From NCBI RefSeq assembly GCF_002192455.1, contig NZ_CP021744.1:1674001-1738000 (forward strand): 64,000 nt of DNA, read 5' to 3'. Made by a program: the position numbers and the translations under genes. Origin of the DNA: Streptomyces albireticuli (GTDB lineage: Bacteria > Actinomycetota > Actinomycetes > Streptomycetales > Streptomycetaceae). Positions 8,764 to 17,492 of this stretch are shown piece after piece (position 1 is the stretch's first letter; every line of letters begins with the position of its first letter). The notes beneath the pieces were generated by a model that was not told the origin of the DNA, did not search any database, and saw nothing but the letters and a program-made list of their open reading frames with translations.

Positions 8764-9253
8764 GTGCGGTGCTCCCTGGGGTCGGCAAAGGTGGATACGT
8801 CTTAGCGCCCCGATTGTTGCACCCGTCGCCGCCGCCCTGATCCACGGGCGCCCGGTATCGCCTCGTACGGGCGTTTCGGCCCCGCGGCCGGGACCGGCCG
8901 GCGACCGTCGGGGGCGAGCCCGTCCGGCGGACGGCGGGCGCGGGACAGCACGTCGGCGGGGGCCCGGGCGGAGCCCCGCACCCGGTGGGAAGGGGGACGG
9001 TCAACGGCCTCCCGGACCCCGGAAAGGGCCCCGCCCCGCGGCCGGGACCGGCCGGCAACCGTCGAGGGTGAGCCCGTCCGGCCGACGGCGGGCGCGGGAC
9101 AGGGTGTCGGCGGAGCCCCGCACCCCGTGGGAAGGGGCGGACAGGGGACGCTCCGGTCCCCCGTGTTCTCCCTCCGGGGCGGCCGGGCCGGCTCCGTCGG
9201 CGCGGGGACGGTCAACGGTCTCCCGGACCCCGCAGGGGCTCCGCCCCGCCGTC
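8764..9253. other. 490-bp intergenic region upstream of murC and downstream of the response-regulator gene
   Basis: No convincing gene. The murC promoter should lie near the right side of the murC start. The rest is a very GC-rich degenerate direct repeat (see 8880-9232). Frames that run through it on both strands are low-complexity Arg/Pro/Gly shadows. Confidence 0.6.
8880..9232. repeat. Two-copy direct repeat of about 150 bp
   Basis: Copy 1 starts at 8880 and copy 2 at 9034, both with CCCCGCGGCCGGGACCGGCC. They continue in parallel through AGCCCGTCCGGC and GCGGAGCCCCGCACCC. The closing block GACGGTCAACGG.CTCCCGG occurs at 8996 and again at 9207, so copy 2 carries an extra ~57 bp. Divergence of a few percent suggests an old duplication. 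Confidence 0.65.
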
Positions 9254-9883
9254 TCACACCGCCCGGATCAGCCCCGCCGCCAGCCCCGCCGCGACGGCCG
9301 CCGTGCGGCTGTCGACGCCGAGCTTGCCGTAGAGGTGCACGAGGTGGGTCTTCACGGTCGCCTCGCTGATGAACAGCCTGCGGGAGATCTGCCTGTTCGC
9401 CAGGCCCTCGGCGAGCAGGCCCAGGATCTCGGCCTCGCGGGGCGACAGCGTCGGGCGGCCGGCCCGCACCCGGCCCAGCAGGCGGGCGGCCACGGGCGGG
9501 GCCAGCACCGTCTCGCCGCGGGCCGCCGCCTGGACGGCCGTGGCGACGTCCTCGGGCGGCGCGTCCTTGAGGAGGTAGCCCGTGGCACCGGCCTCGACCG
9601 CGGCGAGGATGTCGGCGTCGGTGCTGTAGGTGGTGAGGATCAGCACGGCGGGCGGGTCGGGCAGGGCGGTGATCCGGCGGGTGGCCTCGACGCCGTGCAT
9701 GCCGGCGCCCATCTGGAGGTCCATCAGGACCACGTCGGGCCGCGCGCCGTCCTGGAGGAGGCGCAGCGCCTCGGCGCCGTCCGCGGCCTCGCCGACGGCC
9801 TCCACGTCGGGCAGGTCATCGACCATGGCGCGCAGCCCGCGCCGGACGACGGGGTGGTCGTCGACGAGCAGGACCCGGATCAC
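9254..9883 (-). CDS. NarL/LuxR-type response regulator
   Basis: 209 aa. Receiver domain with acidic pocket D8/D9, phosphoacceptor D55 (VVLMDLQMG), Thr84 and Lys106, then a LuxR-type helix-turn-helix (about 140-205, LSPREAEILGLLAEGLANRQI). The GTG at 9883 overlaps the kinase stop by 4 nt, so the two are translationally coupled. Together they most likely regulate the divergent ABC exporter. Confidence 0.92.
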   Translation of the reverse strand: MIRVLLVDDHPVVRRGLRAMVDDLPDVEAVGEAADGAEALRLLQDGARPDVVLMDLQMGAGMHGVEATRRITALPDPPAVLILTTYSTDADILAAVEAGATGYLLKDAPPEDVATAVQAAARGETVLAPPVAARLLGRVRAGRPTLSPREAEILGLLAEGLANRQISRRLFISEATVKTHLVHLYGKLGVDSRTAAVAAGLAAGLIRAV

Positions 9884-11148
9884 GCGGCCTCCAGGGCGCC
9901 GGGCTCCGGAGCTCCGGCCGGGGCGGCGGGGCGTACGGGCACGGTGGCGGCGACCGCGGTGCCCTCGCCGGGGGCTGACTCGACGGTCAGGGTGCCGCCG
10001 AGCTCGGCGATGCGCTCGCGCATGCCGTGCAGGCCGAACGTGCGGCGGCCGTCGGCGGGGCCCCGGCCCGGGGTGAAGCCGACGCCGTCGTCGTAGATGT
10101 CGAGGGTGACCTCTCCGTCGAGGTAGGAGAGGGTCACGGCGGCGTGCTCGGCGCGGGCGTGCCGGGTGACGTTGGCGAGCGCCTCCTGGGTGAGGCGGAG
10201 CAGGGCCACCTCGGTCTCGACGGGCAGGGCGCGGGGCTCGCCGTCGAGGCGGAAGGCGGCCGTGGGGGCGGTACGGGCGGTGACGCGGCGCAGCGCCTCG
10301 GGCAGCGGGGTGTCCTCCAGGGCGGGCGGGGTGAGGGCCCGGACGAAGCGGCGGGCCTCGGCGAGGTTGTCGGCGGCGGTCCGGCCGACCTCGCGCACAT
10401 GGGCGCGGGACGTCTCGGGGTCGGCGGTCTCGGCGGCGCGGGCGAGCAGGACGATGCTGGAGAGGCCCTGGGCGAGGGTGTCGTGGATCTCGCGGGCGAG
10501 GCGCTGCCGTTCGGCGAGCCGGCCGGCCTCCCGCTGGGCGGCGGCGAGCTCGTCCCGGGTGCGGACGAGGTCGTCGATGAGGCTCTGGCGGCGGGCGCTC
10601 TCGCGGTAGAGGGCGGCGTAGCCGTAGGCGGTCAGGACGGCGACGACGGCACCGGCGACCGGGCCGATGACCTTGGCGGCGGTGAGCCCGCCGGGGGCGG
10701 TGGCCTGGGCGGCCACGACGGCGGCGGTGCTGGCGGCGACGGCGGGCAGCGACCAGCGCACCGGCAGGGCGTGCAGGAAGTGGAAGAACAGCGGGAAGGC
10801 GACGTAGCTGAAGCCGTGGTCCAGGGCGAGGAGCGCGAGCCACAGCGCGGTGACGCCGGTCAGCCACAGGCCGGGCCGTGCGGTGCGGCGTACGACGCCC
10901 GCGCCGTAGGCGGCGGCGAGCAGCAGGCCGAGGGCCGGGACGGCCGGGGGCTCCTGCCCGAGGAGGGACGGGCCGAGGGCGACGGCGAGCAGGGCGTAGA
11001 ACGCCCCGTGCAGCGCGAGGCGGACCAGCCGCAGCGACGGCGCCTCGGCGACGGCCGCACCGGCGCGTCGCCGCGGGCGGGAGCGCGCGAGGAGAGCGTG
11101 CGCGCGGGCGCGCGGTGCCGTCGCGTGGGGAGCGGGGGTGGGGGTCAC
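9880..11148 (-). CDS. Two-component sensor histidine kinase (HisKA_3 type)
   Basis: About 422 aa. Several hydrophobic segments lie between residues 40 and 180, followed by a coiled region and the HisKA_3 motif ERQRLAREIHDTLAQGLS with the phospho-His at about 222. The C-terminal HATPase has DDGVGF and GLHGMRERI. The start is the GTG at 11148; the open frame extends further but that part shadows the divergent region. It probably senses envelope or antibiotic stress, since it stands next to a MacB/FtsX-like exporter; this is inference. Confidence 0.88.
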   Translation of the reverse strand: MTPTPAPHATAPRARAHALLARSRPRRRAGAAVAEAPSLRLVRLALHGAFYALLAVALGPSLLGQEPPAVPALGLLLAAAYGAGVVRRTARPGLWLTGVTALWLALLALDHGFSYVAFPLFFHFLHALPVRWSLPAVAASTAAVVAAQATAPGGLTAAKVIGPVAGAVVAVLTAYGYAALYRESARRQSLIDDLVRTRDELAAAQREAGRLAERQRLAREIHDTLAQGLSSIVLLARAAETADPETSRAHVREVGRTAADNLAEARRFVRALTPPALEDTPLPEALRRVTARTAPTAAFRLDGEPRALPVETEVALLRLTQEALANVTRHARAEHAAVTLSYLDGEVTLDIYDDGVGFTPGRGPADGRRTFGLHGMRERIAELGGTLTVESAPGEGTAVAATVPVRPAAPAGAPEPGALEAA

Positions 11149-11320
11149 CCCATCGAGCGTACGGCTCCCCCTCGGCGGGGCCCTCCGGACGACCCTCAAC
11201 CGTTCGATTGATTTTCGGGTGCACCGGACGGACCGGGTGCGGACCAGCCCTTGCCCTGATGGCGGGGCGGCCCGCGCGCGGCACGGTGGAGGGGTCCTGA
11301 TCAGAACCCGGGAGGGGTCC

Positions 11321-12385
11321 TTGTTCGTCGCGCTCCGTGACATCCGTTTCGCCCGGGGGCGGTTCGCCCTCATGGCCACGGTCGTCGCGCTCATCACCAC
11401 CCTGGTCGTCTTCCTCTACGGCCTGACGGGCGGGCTGGCCCGCGAGGCCACGTCGGCCGTCGCGGGCCTGCCCGCCGACCGCGTGGTCTTCGGCGCGCCC
11501 GCCGGGGCCGCACCGGAGGTGTCGTTCTCGAACAGCGCCCTCGACGACGGACAGGTACGGGCCTGGCGCGCGGCGCCCGGGGTCCGCGGGGCCGAGCCGC
11601 TGGGGGTGGCGATGACGCGGCTGACGGCGCACGGCAAGGCGGAGTCGGTCAGCGCGTTCGGCACGTCCGCGCGGCTGCGGCCGGCGCTCGTGGCGGGTGA
11701 GGCACCTGGTGACGGCGGCCTGGCGGTCGGCGAGCGGGTCGCCCGCGAGGCCGGGATCCGGGTGGGCGACCGGGTCACGCTCGGCGCCGAGGAGCTGACC
11801 GTCTCCGGGATCACCGCCGACCGGAGCCACGGGCACGCGCCGAGCGTGTGGACGACGCTCGCCACCTGGCAGCGCGTCGGCCACCAGGCCGGGCCGACGA
11901 CGCTCGCGGTCACGGGCTCCGGCGGCCCCTCGGGGGACGCCGCGCGGACGACGCGGGCGGTGCCGGTCGCCGAGGCGCTCGACGGGATCGACGGCTACGC
12001 GGCCGAGCACGGCACCCTCCAGCTCGTACAGGGCTTCCTGTTCGTGGTGAGCGCGCTGGTGGTGGGCGCCTTCTTCACGGTGTGGACGGTGCAGCGGCGC
12101 CCGGAGGTGGCGGTGCTCAAGGCGGTGGGCGCGAGCGGCGGCTATCTGGTGCGGGACGCGCTGGGGCAGGCCGCGGTGGTCCTGGTCGCCGGGGCCGGGC
12201 TGGGCGCCGCGGCGGGAGCGGCCGGCGGGGCGCTGGCCTCGGCGGCGGTGCCCTTCGAACTGGGGGCGGCCACGGTGGCCGTGCCCGTGGCGGCGATGGT
12301 GCTGCTGGGGCTGGCCGGCTCCGCGCTGGCCGTGCGCCGCATCACGTCCGTGGACCCGCTGACCGCGTTGGGAGCCAACCGATGA
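11321..12385 (+). CDS. ABC transporter permease, FtsX/MacB type
   Basis: About 354 aa. One N-terminal membrane helix (FALMATVVALITTLVVFLYG), a large extracytoplasmic domain, then three C-terminal helices (LVQGFLFVVSALVVGAFF; AAVVLVAGAGLGAAAG; VAAMVLLGLAGSALAV), the classic FtsX topology. The start is TTG at 11321, preceded by GGGAGGGG; the longer open frame upstream is non-coding in character. The stop overlaps the ATPase ATG. The likely role is export or extraction of a lipophilic or peptide substrate under the divergent two-component system. Confidence 0.87.
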   Translation: MFVALRDIRFARGRFALMATVVALITTLVVFLYGLTGGLAREATSAVAGLPADRVVFGAPAGAAPEVSFSNSALDDGQVRAWRAAPGVRGAEPLGVAMTRLTAHGKAESVSAFGTSARLRPALVAGEAPGDGGLAVGERVAREAGIRVGDRVTLGAEELTVSGITADRSHGHAPSVWTTLATWQRVGHQAGPTTLAVTGSGGPSGDAARTTRAVPVAEALDGIDGYAAEHGTLQLVQGFLFVVSALVVGAFFTVWTVQRRPEVAVLKAVGASGGYLVRDALGQAAVVLVAGAGLGAAAGAAGGALASAAVPFELGAATVAVPVAAMVLLGLAGSALAVRRITSVDPLTALGANR

Positions 12386-13128
12386 CCGCCCCTGACATGC
12401 CCGGTTCCCCGCCCGCTCCCTCCCCTCGGGAGCCGCTGCCCCGCACCGGTGCCCCCGCCCTGTCCCTGGCAGGCGTGACGCTCACCTATCCGGACGGCGA
12501 CCGCCGGCTGACGGCCCTGGACGCGGTGTCCCTGGCCGTGGCCCCGGGCGAGCTGGTGGCCGTCGCCGGGCCGTCCGGCTCCGGGAAGTCGAGCCTCCTC
12601 GCGGTCGCGGCGACGCTGCTGCGCCCCGACACGGGCCGCGTCACCGTCGCGGGCCGGGACACGGCACGGATGAGCGACCGGGACCGTACGGCGCTGCGCC
12701 GCGAGCGGATCGGCATCGTGTTCCAGCAGGCCAACCTGCTGCCGTCGCTGACCGCCGAGGAGCAGCTGCTGGCGGTCACGCACCTGCGGGGCGGGCGGGT
12801 GCGGGAGGCCCGCGGCCGGGCGGGCGAGCTGCTGGAGTCGGTGGGCCTGGACGCGGCGAAGCGGCGCCGCCGCCCGCACCGGTTGTCCGGTGGCGAGCGG
12901 CAGCGCGTGAACATCGCCCGCGCGCTGTTCGGCGGTCCGTCCGTCCTCCTGGTGGACGAGCCGACCTCGGCGCTGGATCACGAGCGCGGCGAGCGGGTGG
13001 TGGAGCTGCTGGCCGAGGTGACGCGCCGGCACCGCACCGCGACGGTGCTGGTCACGCACGACCGGGCGCTGCTCGGCCGGGCCGACCGGGTGCTGGTGAT
13101 GCGGGACGGCCGGCTGGCGGAGGCCTAG
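12382..13128 (+). CDS. ABC transporter ATP-binding protein (LolD/MacB family)
   Basis: 248 aa. Walker A GPSGSGKSS, Q-loop VFQQANLLPSL, signature LSGGERQR, Walker B VLLVDEPTSAL and the H-loop His in LVTHDRA are all intact. A Pro/Ala-rich leader of about 28 residues precedes the domain. ATGA overlap with the permease stop indicates translational coupling. Confidence 0.92.
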   Translation: MTAPDMPGSPPAPSPREPLPRTGAPALSLAGVTLTYPDGDRRLTALDAVSLAVAPGELVAVAGPSGSGKSSLLAVAATLLRPDTGRVTVAGRDTARMSDRDRTALRRERIGIVFQQANLLPSLTAEEQLLAVTHLRGGRVREARGRAGELLESVGLDAAKRRRRPHRLSGGERQRVNIARALFGGPSVLLVDEPTSALDHERGERVVELLAEVTRRHRTATVLVTHDRALLGRADRVLVMRDGRLAEA

Positions 13129-13281
13129 CCCCGCCCTGGCCGCCGCCCGGCGGGGCCCAGGCGGCACCCGACAGAGCCGCCTCACCACCCGGCAGGGCAC
13201 AGGTGCCGCCCGGCGGGCCCCCTCACCACCCGGCCCGCCCCCGGCGTCACCCGGCCCGGACCCCGGCACCACCCGCCGGGG

Positions 13282-13752
13282 TCACTCCTCGTCGTTGTGG
13301 GCGTAGAGCTTCAGCACCGGCACGCCGACCTTGTGCCGCGCCCGGGAGGCCCAGTCGCGGTGGAAGAACTCCTCGACCAGGTGCGGGGCGGTCAGCACGA
13401 TCACCTCGTCGGCGTGGGTCTGGTCCACGACCGACCGCAGCAGGTCGAGCGGGTGCCCCTCGATGAGCTGGCCGACGGCCTCGCAGCCGGCGTCCCGCAG
13501 GGAGCGCAGCGAGTGCTCCAGCGCGAGGGCCGCCGGGCGGCGGGCCTGCTCGCCCTCGGGCTCGTCGGCCTCGTGGACCGCCTGTTCCAGCTCGCCGAGG
13601 GCGACGTCGTCGATGGCGCGCAGCAGCCGGTCCTCGGCACCTCTCGGCTGCATGAGGACGATGAAGGACATCGTGTCGTCGTGAAGGGTGGTGACGAAGT
13701 CGACGTCCGCGGCGGACAGAGGTTGCTCGATCATCAATACGCTCGTGAACAC
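13282..13752 (-). CDS. Conserved hypothetical protein, 156 aa
   Basis: The GTG at 13752 follows GAGAAGGG at good spacing. The fold reads as alternating strands and helices: DTMSFIVLMQPRG, a long charged helix, then DEVIVLTAPHLVEEFFHRDW and the C-terminal VPVLKLYAH. That layout recalls universal-stress or Rossmann-type domains, but I see no nucleotide-binding glycine motif. Homologues are, from memory, sometimes labelled indole-3-glycerol phosphate synthase, which the sequence does not support. It lies downstream of the pyrimidine reductase-family gene on the same strand. Confidence 0.75.
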   Translation of the reverse strand: MFTSVLMIEQPLSAADVDFVTTLHDDTMSFIVLMQPRGAEDRLLRAIDDVALGELEQAVHEADEPEGEQARRPAALALEHSLRSLRDAGCEAVGQLIEGHPLDLLRSVVDQTHADEVIVLTAPHLVEEFFHRDWASRARHKVGVPVLKLYAHNDEE

Positions 13753-13909
13753 GGTGGAAGCCCTTCTCCTTCGTGGGCCACCGGCCCAACAGAAACCATC
13801 CTGCGCGTGCCCCCCTGGGCCCGCCTGTTTTGATCACGTGCCCCTCGGGGCGCGTCCGACTCAATTCTGCCCATCGACAGGTAACCGGAAGAGGAAATTC
13901 CGCCGATTG

Positions 13910-14707
13910 TCAGATCTGGTGGTACCGGGTGAAGAGGAAACCCGATTCTTCTATGACCGCGGCCAGGGTGAATCGTTCCGGCACCGCGATGGGCGGGCCG
14001 TTCACGATCCGGGCCGCCGTACCGGAGACCGCCACCGGGGCCAGCGACAGACACAGCTCGTCCAGCACGCCCGCCGCCACGAACTGGCCGAGGAGCTTCG
14101 GCCCGCCCTCCGTCAGCAGCCGCGTCAGCCCCCGCTCGGCCAGCGCGCCGGGCACCCGCGCGGCGTCGACCCGCCGCCCCTCGCCCACGACGACCACCTC
14201 GGCACCGGCCTTGCGCGCCGCCCGGACCCGGTCCGCGGGCGCTTCCGCGCCGGTGAGGACGAGCGTCGGCACCAGCGGCGCGGTGAACAGCGGAAGCGAG
14301 AAGTCCAGATCGAGACCCGCGCTCACGACCGCGATCGCCGGCGCGGGGCCCTGCCCGAGCGCCGCCCGCCGCGCCGCGAAGGCCTCGCGTGCCCGCGCGG
14401 GCCGGTACCCCTCCCGCCGTACGGTCTCGGCGCCCACCACCACGGCGTCCGCGAGGCCCCGCAGAGTGCCGAAGATCCGCATGTCGGCGTCGGAGGACAG
14501 CGGCTGGGAGCGCCCCTCGTGATGGGCGGCGCCGTCGAGCGAGGAGACCATGTTGGCCCGCAGCCACGCGGAGGGGGCCCCTCCACCGGCCGCCCCCGGA
14601 GTGCCGGGCGCGTCGGGGTACGCGTAGGCCTCGGCCAGTTCGGCCAGGTCCCAGGTGCGGTCTTCGATGTCGGACGGGGTGAGAGGGTGGGGGAACAGGC
14701 GTCGCAT
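13910..14707 (-). CDS. Pyrimidine reductase family protein (RibD C-terminal domain)
   Basis: 265 aa. The RibD_C/DHFR-like fold is recognisable from NMVSSLDGAAH, the substrate/NADPH region LADAVVVGAETVRREGY and LTEGGPKLLGQFVAAGVLDE. No RibD deaminase domain is attached. In riboflavin synthesis such domains reduce the ribosyl moiety; whether this stand-alone copy does so is not shown by context. It is divergent from zapE across 71 bp. Confidence 0.82.
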   Translation of the reverse strand: MRRLFPHPLTPSDIEDRTWDLAELAEAYAYPDAPGTPGAAGGGAPSAWLRANMVSSLDGAAHHEGRSQPLSSDADMRIFGTLRGLADAVVVGAETVRREGYRPARAREAFAARRAALGQGPAPAIAVVSAGLDLDFSLPLFTAPLVPTLVLTGAEAPADRVRAARKAGAEVVVVGEGRRVDAARVPGALAERGLTRLLTEGGPKLLGQFVAAGVLDELCLSLAPVAVSGTAARIVNGPPIAVPERFTLAAVIEESGFLFTRYHQI

Positions 14708-14778
14708 AGGCCGCAGTGTGACATGCCTCGCTGTTCCCGGGCCCTGAGCCCTGCGGACAGCGACTAGGCTGGAGAGCT

Positions 14779-15897
14779 GTGTCGTCCTCCACCGCAGCAG
14801 CCTCCAGCGCCCCGGGTTCCACCGGCGCCACCGACCCGATAGCCGGGCCGGTCACCGGCTCCCCCATCGCGCTCACCTCGCGCGCCCCGCACGTACCGGC
14901 CGACCGTCTGGTCGCCGAGATGGTGCCGCCGCCGCGCTTCGACTCGGTGCGCTTCGACAACTACATACCGGACGCCAAGCAGCCCAGCCAGGCCGAGGCC
15001 GTCCAGGTGCTCGGCGGCTTCGCGGCCGGCCTCGGCGACGTGAGCGGCACCGGCCGCAAGCGCTGGTTCCGGCGCGAGGCGAAGCCCGCGGCCGGCCCGC
15101 GCGGCGTCTACCTCGACGGCGGCTACGGCGTCGGCAAGACCCACCTGCTGGCCTCCCTCTGGCACGCCACCCCGGCCGCGCCCGAGCAGAAGGCCTTCGG
15201 CACCTTCGTGGAGCTGACGAACCTGGTCGGCGCGCTGGGCTTCCAGCAGACCGTCCGGACCCTCGGCGGCCACCGCCTGCTGTGCATCGACGAGTTCGAG
15301 CTGGACGACCCGGGCGACACCGTGCTCGTCTCGTCGCTGCTGAGCAAGCTCGTCGAGTCGGGCGTGGCCCTGGCCGCCACCTCCAACACGCTGCCGGGCA
15401 AGCTCGGCGAGGGCCGCTTCGCGGCGGCCGACTTCCTGCGCGAGATCCAGGGCCTGTCCGCGCACTTCCGGCCGCTGCGCATCGACGGCGAGGACTACCG
15501 CCACCGGGGCCTGCCGCAGGCCCCGGTGCCGTTCGACGACGACACCGTCACCCGTACGGCGTACGCGACCGCCGGCGCCTCCCTGGACGACTTCCCGTCC
15601 CTCCTCGGCCACCTCTCCAAGGTCCACCCGAGCCGCTACGGCGCCATGTGCGACTCCGTGCGCGCCGTGTGCCTGACGGGCGTGGAGCCGGTCGGCGACC
15701 AGTCCACGGCGCTGCGCCTGGTGGTCCTCGCGGACCGGCTGTACGACCGGGAGGTGCCGGTGCTGGCCTCGGGGCGGCCGTTCGACGAGCTGTTCAGCGA
15801 GGAGATGCTGAACGGGGGCTACCGGAAGAAGTACTTCCGGGCGATCTCGCGGTTGACGGCGCTGGCGCGCGACGCGAAGTCGCTGGTCGCGGAGTAG
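14779..15897 (+). CDS. zapE: ZapE/AFG1-family ATPase
   Basis: 372 aa. AFG1-like P-loop ATPase with Walker A GGYGVGKTH (about 115-123) and Walker B LLCIDEFEL, then the family's DFLREIQGLSAHF and C-terminal PFDELFSEEMLNGGYRKKY. In proteobacteria ZapE modulates Z-ring constriction; the role in actinomycetes is inferred from homology only. A TAGGCT box at 14765-14770 lies 8 nt before the GTG, so the mRNA may be leaderless or nearly so. Confidence 0.9.
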   Translation: MSSSTAAASSAPGSTGATDPIAGPVTGSPIALTSRAPHVPADRLVAEMVPPPRFDSVRFDNYIPDAKQPSQAEAVQVLGGFAAGLGDVSGTGRKRWFRREAKPAAGPRGVYLDGGYGVGKTHLLASLWHATPAAPEQKAFGTFVELTNLVGALGFQQTVRTLGGHRLLCIDEFELDDPGDTVLVSSLLSKLVESGVALAATSNTLPGKLGEGRFAAADFLREIQGLSAHFRPLRIDGEDYRHRGLPQAPVPFDDDTVTRTAYATAGASLDDFPSLLGHLSKVHPSRYGAMCDSVRAVCLTGVEPVGDQSTALRLVVLADRLYDREVPVLASGRPFDELFSEEMLNGGYRKKYFRAISRLTALARDAKSLVAE

Positions 15898-16079
15898 GGG
15901 GACGGCGGGTCTTCCCCTACCCGCCCCTTCCCGGACCGGGGCTCCGCCCCGGGCCCCCGCCTCGCCACCGCACGGTGTCCCCGGACGCCGGGCGGACCGG
16001 ATTCCGCACGGGCCGTCCGGGGGCGCCCCCGGCGGCAGCGGGGGAAGTCCGTGCCGTCCGCCGGACATAGGGTGCTGCG

Positions 16080-16964
16080 GTGCACTCGCCGACTCGTATC
16101 GTCCGATCGTTCGCCGCCCTCGCCCTCTGCGGGGGTCTCGCCGCCTGCGGCGGTGGCTCCGGGAAGTCCTCGGCCGCCCCGGCCGCCCCATCCTCCTCGG
16201 CCGCCGCGCGTCCCACCCCCGCCGCCTCCCCCGCGGCGTCCGCCGCGCCCACCCTCCCCGTGGGGTCCGACGGCCGGGCTCCGGTGTTCTTCCACGGGAA
16301 GCGCGGCGGCGCCAAGCGCGTCGCGCTGACCTTCGACGCCGACATGACCTCGGACCAGGGCCCGCGCGCCGCGCGCGGTGAGCGGTTCGACAACCCCGAG
16401 CTGATCACGACGCTGCGCAGGCTCAAGGTGCCCGCCACGGTCTTCATGACCGGCCGGTGGGCCGAGCAGTACCCGAACCAGGCCCGGTCCATCGGCGGCG
16501 ACTCCCTCTTCGAGGTCGCCGACCACTCGTACAGCCACCACGCCTTCGCCACCCCCTGCTACGGGCTGCCGACCGTCCCGCGCGGCGGCGCCCGGGCCGA
16601 TGTGGAGCGCGCGTTCGACGCCTTCCGCACGGCGGGGGTGCGGAACATGGTCCCGTACTTCCGCTTCCCCGGCGGGTGTTACGACGACGCCGCGCTGCGC
16701 GCCGTCGCGCCCGCGAAGGTGACGGCCGTGCAGTGGGACGTGGTCAGCGGTGACGCCTTCGCCAAGAAGGCGGGGCCGGTGGCGGACCAGGTGCTGGCGC
16801 AGGTGAAGCCCGGCTCGGTCGTGGTGATGCACTGCACGCGCAGCGCGGCGCCCACCACGGAAGAGGCGGTGCGGCGGATCGTGCCCGAGCTGAGGGCGCG
16901 GGGCTACGAGTTCGTACGGGTCTCGGACCTGATCGCAGGGGGCTCCGGGAGCTCCGGGAGCTGA
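16080..16964 (+). CDS. NodB-domain polysaccharide deacetylase, lipoprotein
   Basis: About 294 aa. Signal peptide with lipobox LAAC (Cys near residue 23), then a low-complexity Ala/Pro/Ser linker to about residue 60, then a NodB domain: VALTFDADMT holds the motif-1 aspartates, DHSYSHHAF the His-x3-His metal site, and PYFRFPGGCYDD motif 3. It should remove acetyl groups from an N-acetylated cell-wall polymer outside the membrane. TAGGGT at 16068-16073 lies 6 nt before the GTG, indicating leaderless transcription. Confidence 0.88.
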   Translation: MHSPTRIVRSFAALALCGGLAACGGGSGKSSAAPAAPSSSAAARPTPAASPAASAAPTLPVGSDGRAPVFFHGKRGGAKRVALTFDADMTSDQGPRAARGERFDNPELITTLRRLKVPATVFMTGRWAEQYPNQARSIGGDSLFEVADHSYSHHAFATPCYGLPTVPRGGARADVERAFDAFRTAGVRNMVPYFRFPGGCYDDAALRAVAPAKVTAVQWDVVSGDAFAKKAGPVADQVLAQVKPGSVVVMHCTRSAAPTTEEAVRRIVPELRARGYEFVRVSDLIAGGSGSSGS

Positions 16965-17078
16965 GGCCGGAGGGACGGGGCGGGGACGGATCACCGCCGG
17001 CCCGTGGCAGCTCGGGGGCCGGCGAGCCCGGAACGGGCGGTCGGGGACGGCCGGGAAGGCCGGGGCGGCCTGGACGGA

Positions 17079-17156
17079 CCGTTCAGATCCCGGAACTGGA
17101 CGCTCCAGGTCCGCCGGGGCAGTCCAGGTCGGCCGGGGCCGCCCGTTCAGATCCCG
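17079..17156. repeat. Short direct repeats in the 264-bp gap 16965-17228
   Basis: CCGTTCAGATCCCG occurs at 17079-17092 and 17143-17156. Between them CCAGGTC.GCCGGGGC is also repeated. The second 14-mer runs into CCCGTAGCGGG, a small hairpin. The gap separates the convergent deacetylase and small zinc-ribbon genes; I see no other feature in it. Confidence 0.5.
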
Positions 17157-17228
17157 TAGCGGGAACACGCGGGCGGCATCGGTCCAGGGCGGCCGGAGAC
17201 CGCCCCGGCCCGTCGGACTCCCGCCCCG

Positions 17229-17402
17229 TCAGCCCGAGCAGGCCGTGCGCTGGGCCTCCTGCCACTCGCAGACGGGGCAGAGCGTGATGCCCGGCCGCTC
17301 CGCCGGGTGCTCCGTGGGCTCGCCGCAGTGCACGCAGTCCGCGAAGGCGGCGGGGGCGGCGGGGGTCACCGCGGTGGCGGGGCGCCCGTCCGTGCGTTCC
17401 AT
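17229..17402 (-). CDS. 57-aa double-CxxC small protein (probable zinc ribbon)
   Basis: Reading from the ATG at 17402 to TGA at 17229 gives a 57-residue protein. GGAGGAA stands just upstream of the ATG. After a Pro/Ala-rich N-terminus come C23-V-H-C26 and C42-P-V-C45 separated by 15 residues, then EWQEAQRTACSG. Two CxxC knuckles at this spacing are the hallmark of a zinc ribbon. The partner and role are unknown. It lies downstream of the ABC permease gene on the same strand. Confidence 0.75.
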   Translation of the reverse strand: MERTDGRPATAVTPAAPAAFADCVHCGEPTEHPAERPGITLCPVCEWQEAQRTACSG

Positions 17403-17492
17403 GTCTTCCTCCGTCGGTCCGCGCGCCCGTCCGGGTGTTCATCCGCGCGTCCCTCCATGGTCGCCCACCCCGGGGCGCTCCTCACGGCCGGG

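Noticed and set aside
7015..8805. Long open frame on the plus strand across murC and msrB
   Set aside because: It is the antisense shadow of murC/msrB; the translation is Gly/Val/Arg/Asp-rich without motifs, while murC on the other strand has all ligase signatures.
9884..12010. 918-aa minus-strand frame extending upstream of the response regulator
   Set aside because: Only the last 209 residues are a protein domain; the rest is Arg/Pro-rich and antisense or out of frame to the kinase and permease genes.
13282..13752. Indole-3-glycerol phosphate synthase
   Set aside because: The 156-aa protein lacks the barrel length and TrpC motifs; the label sometimes seen on homologues appears to be a mis-annotation.
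15900..16070. Complete terminator of the shared family after zapE
   Set aside because: Only a left-arm-like segment (CCCGCCCCTTCCCGGACCGGGG) is present; I could not find a matching right arm, only a short local GGGGCTCCGCCCC stem.
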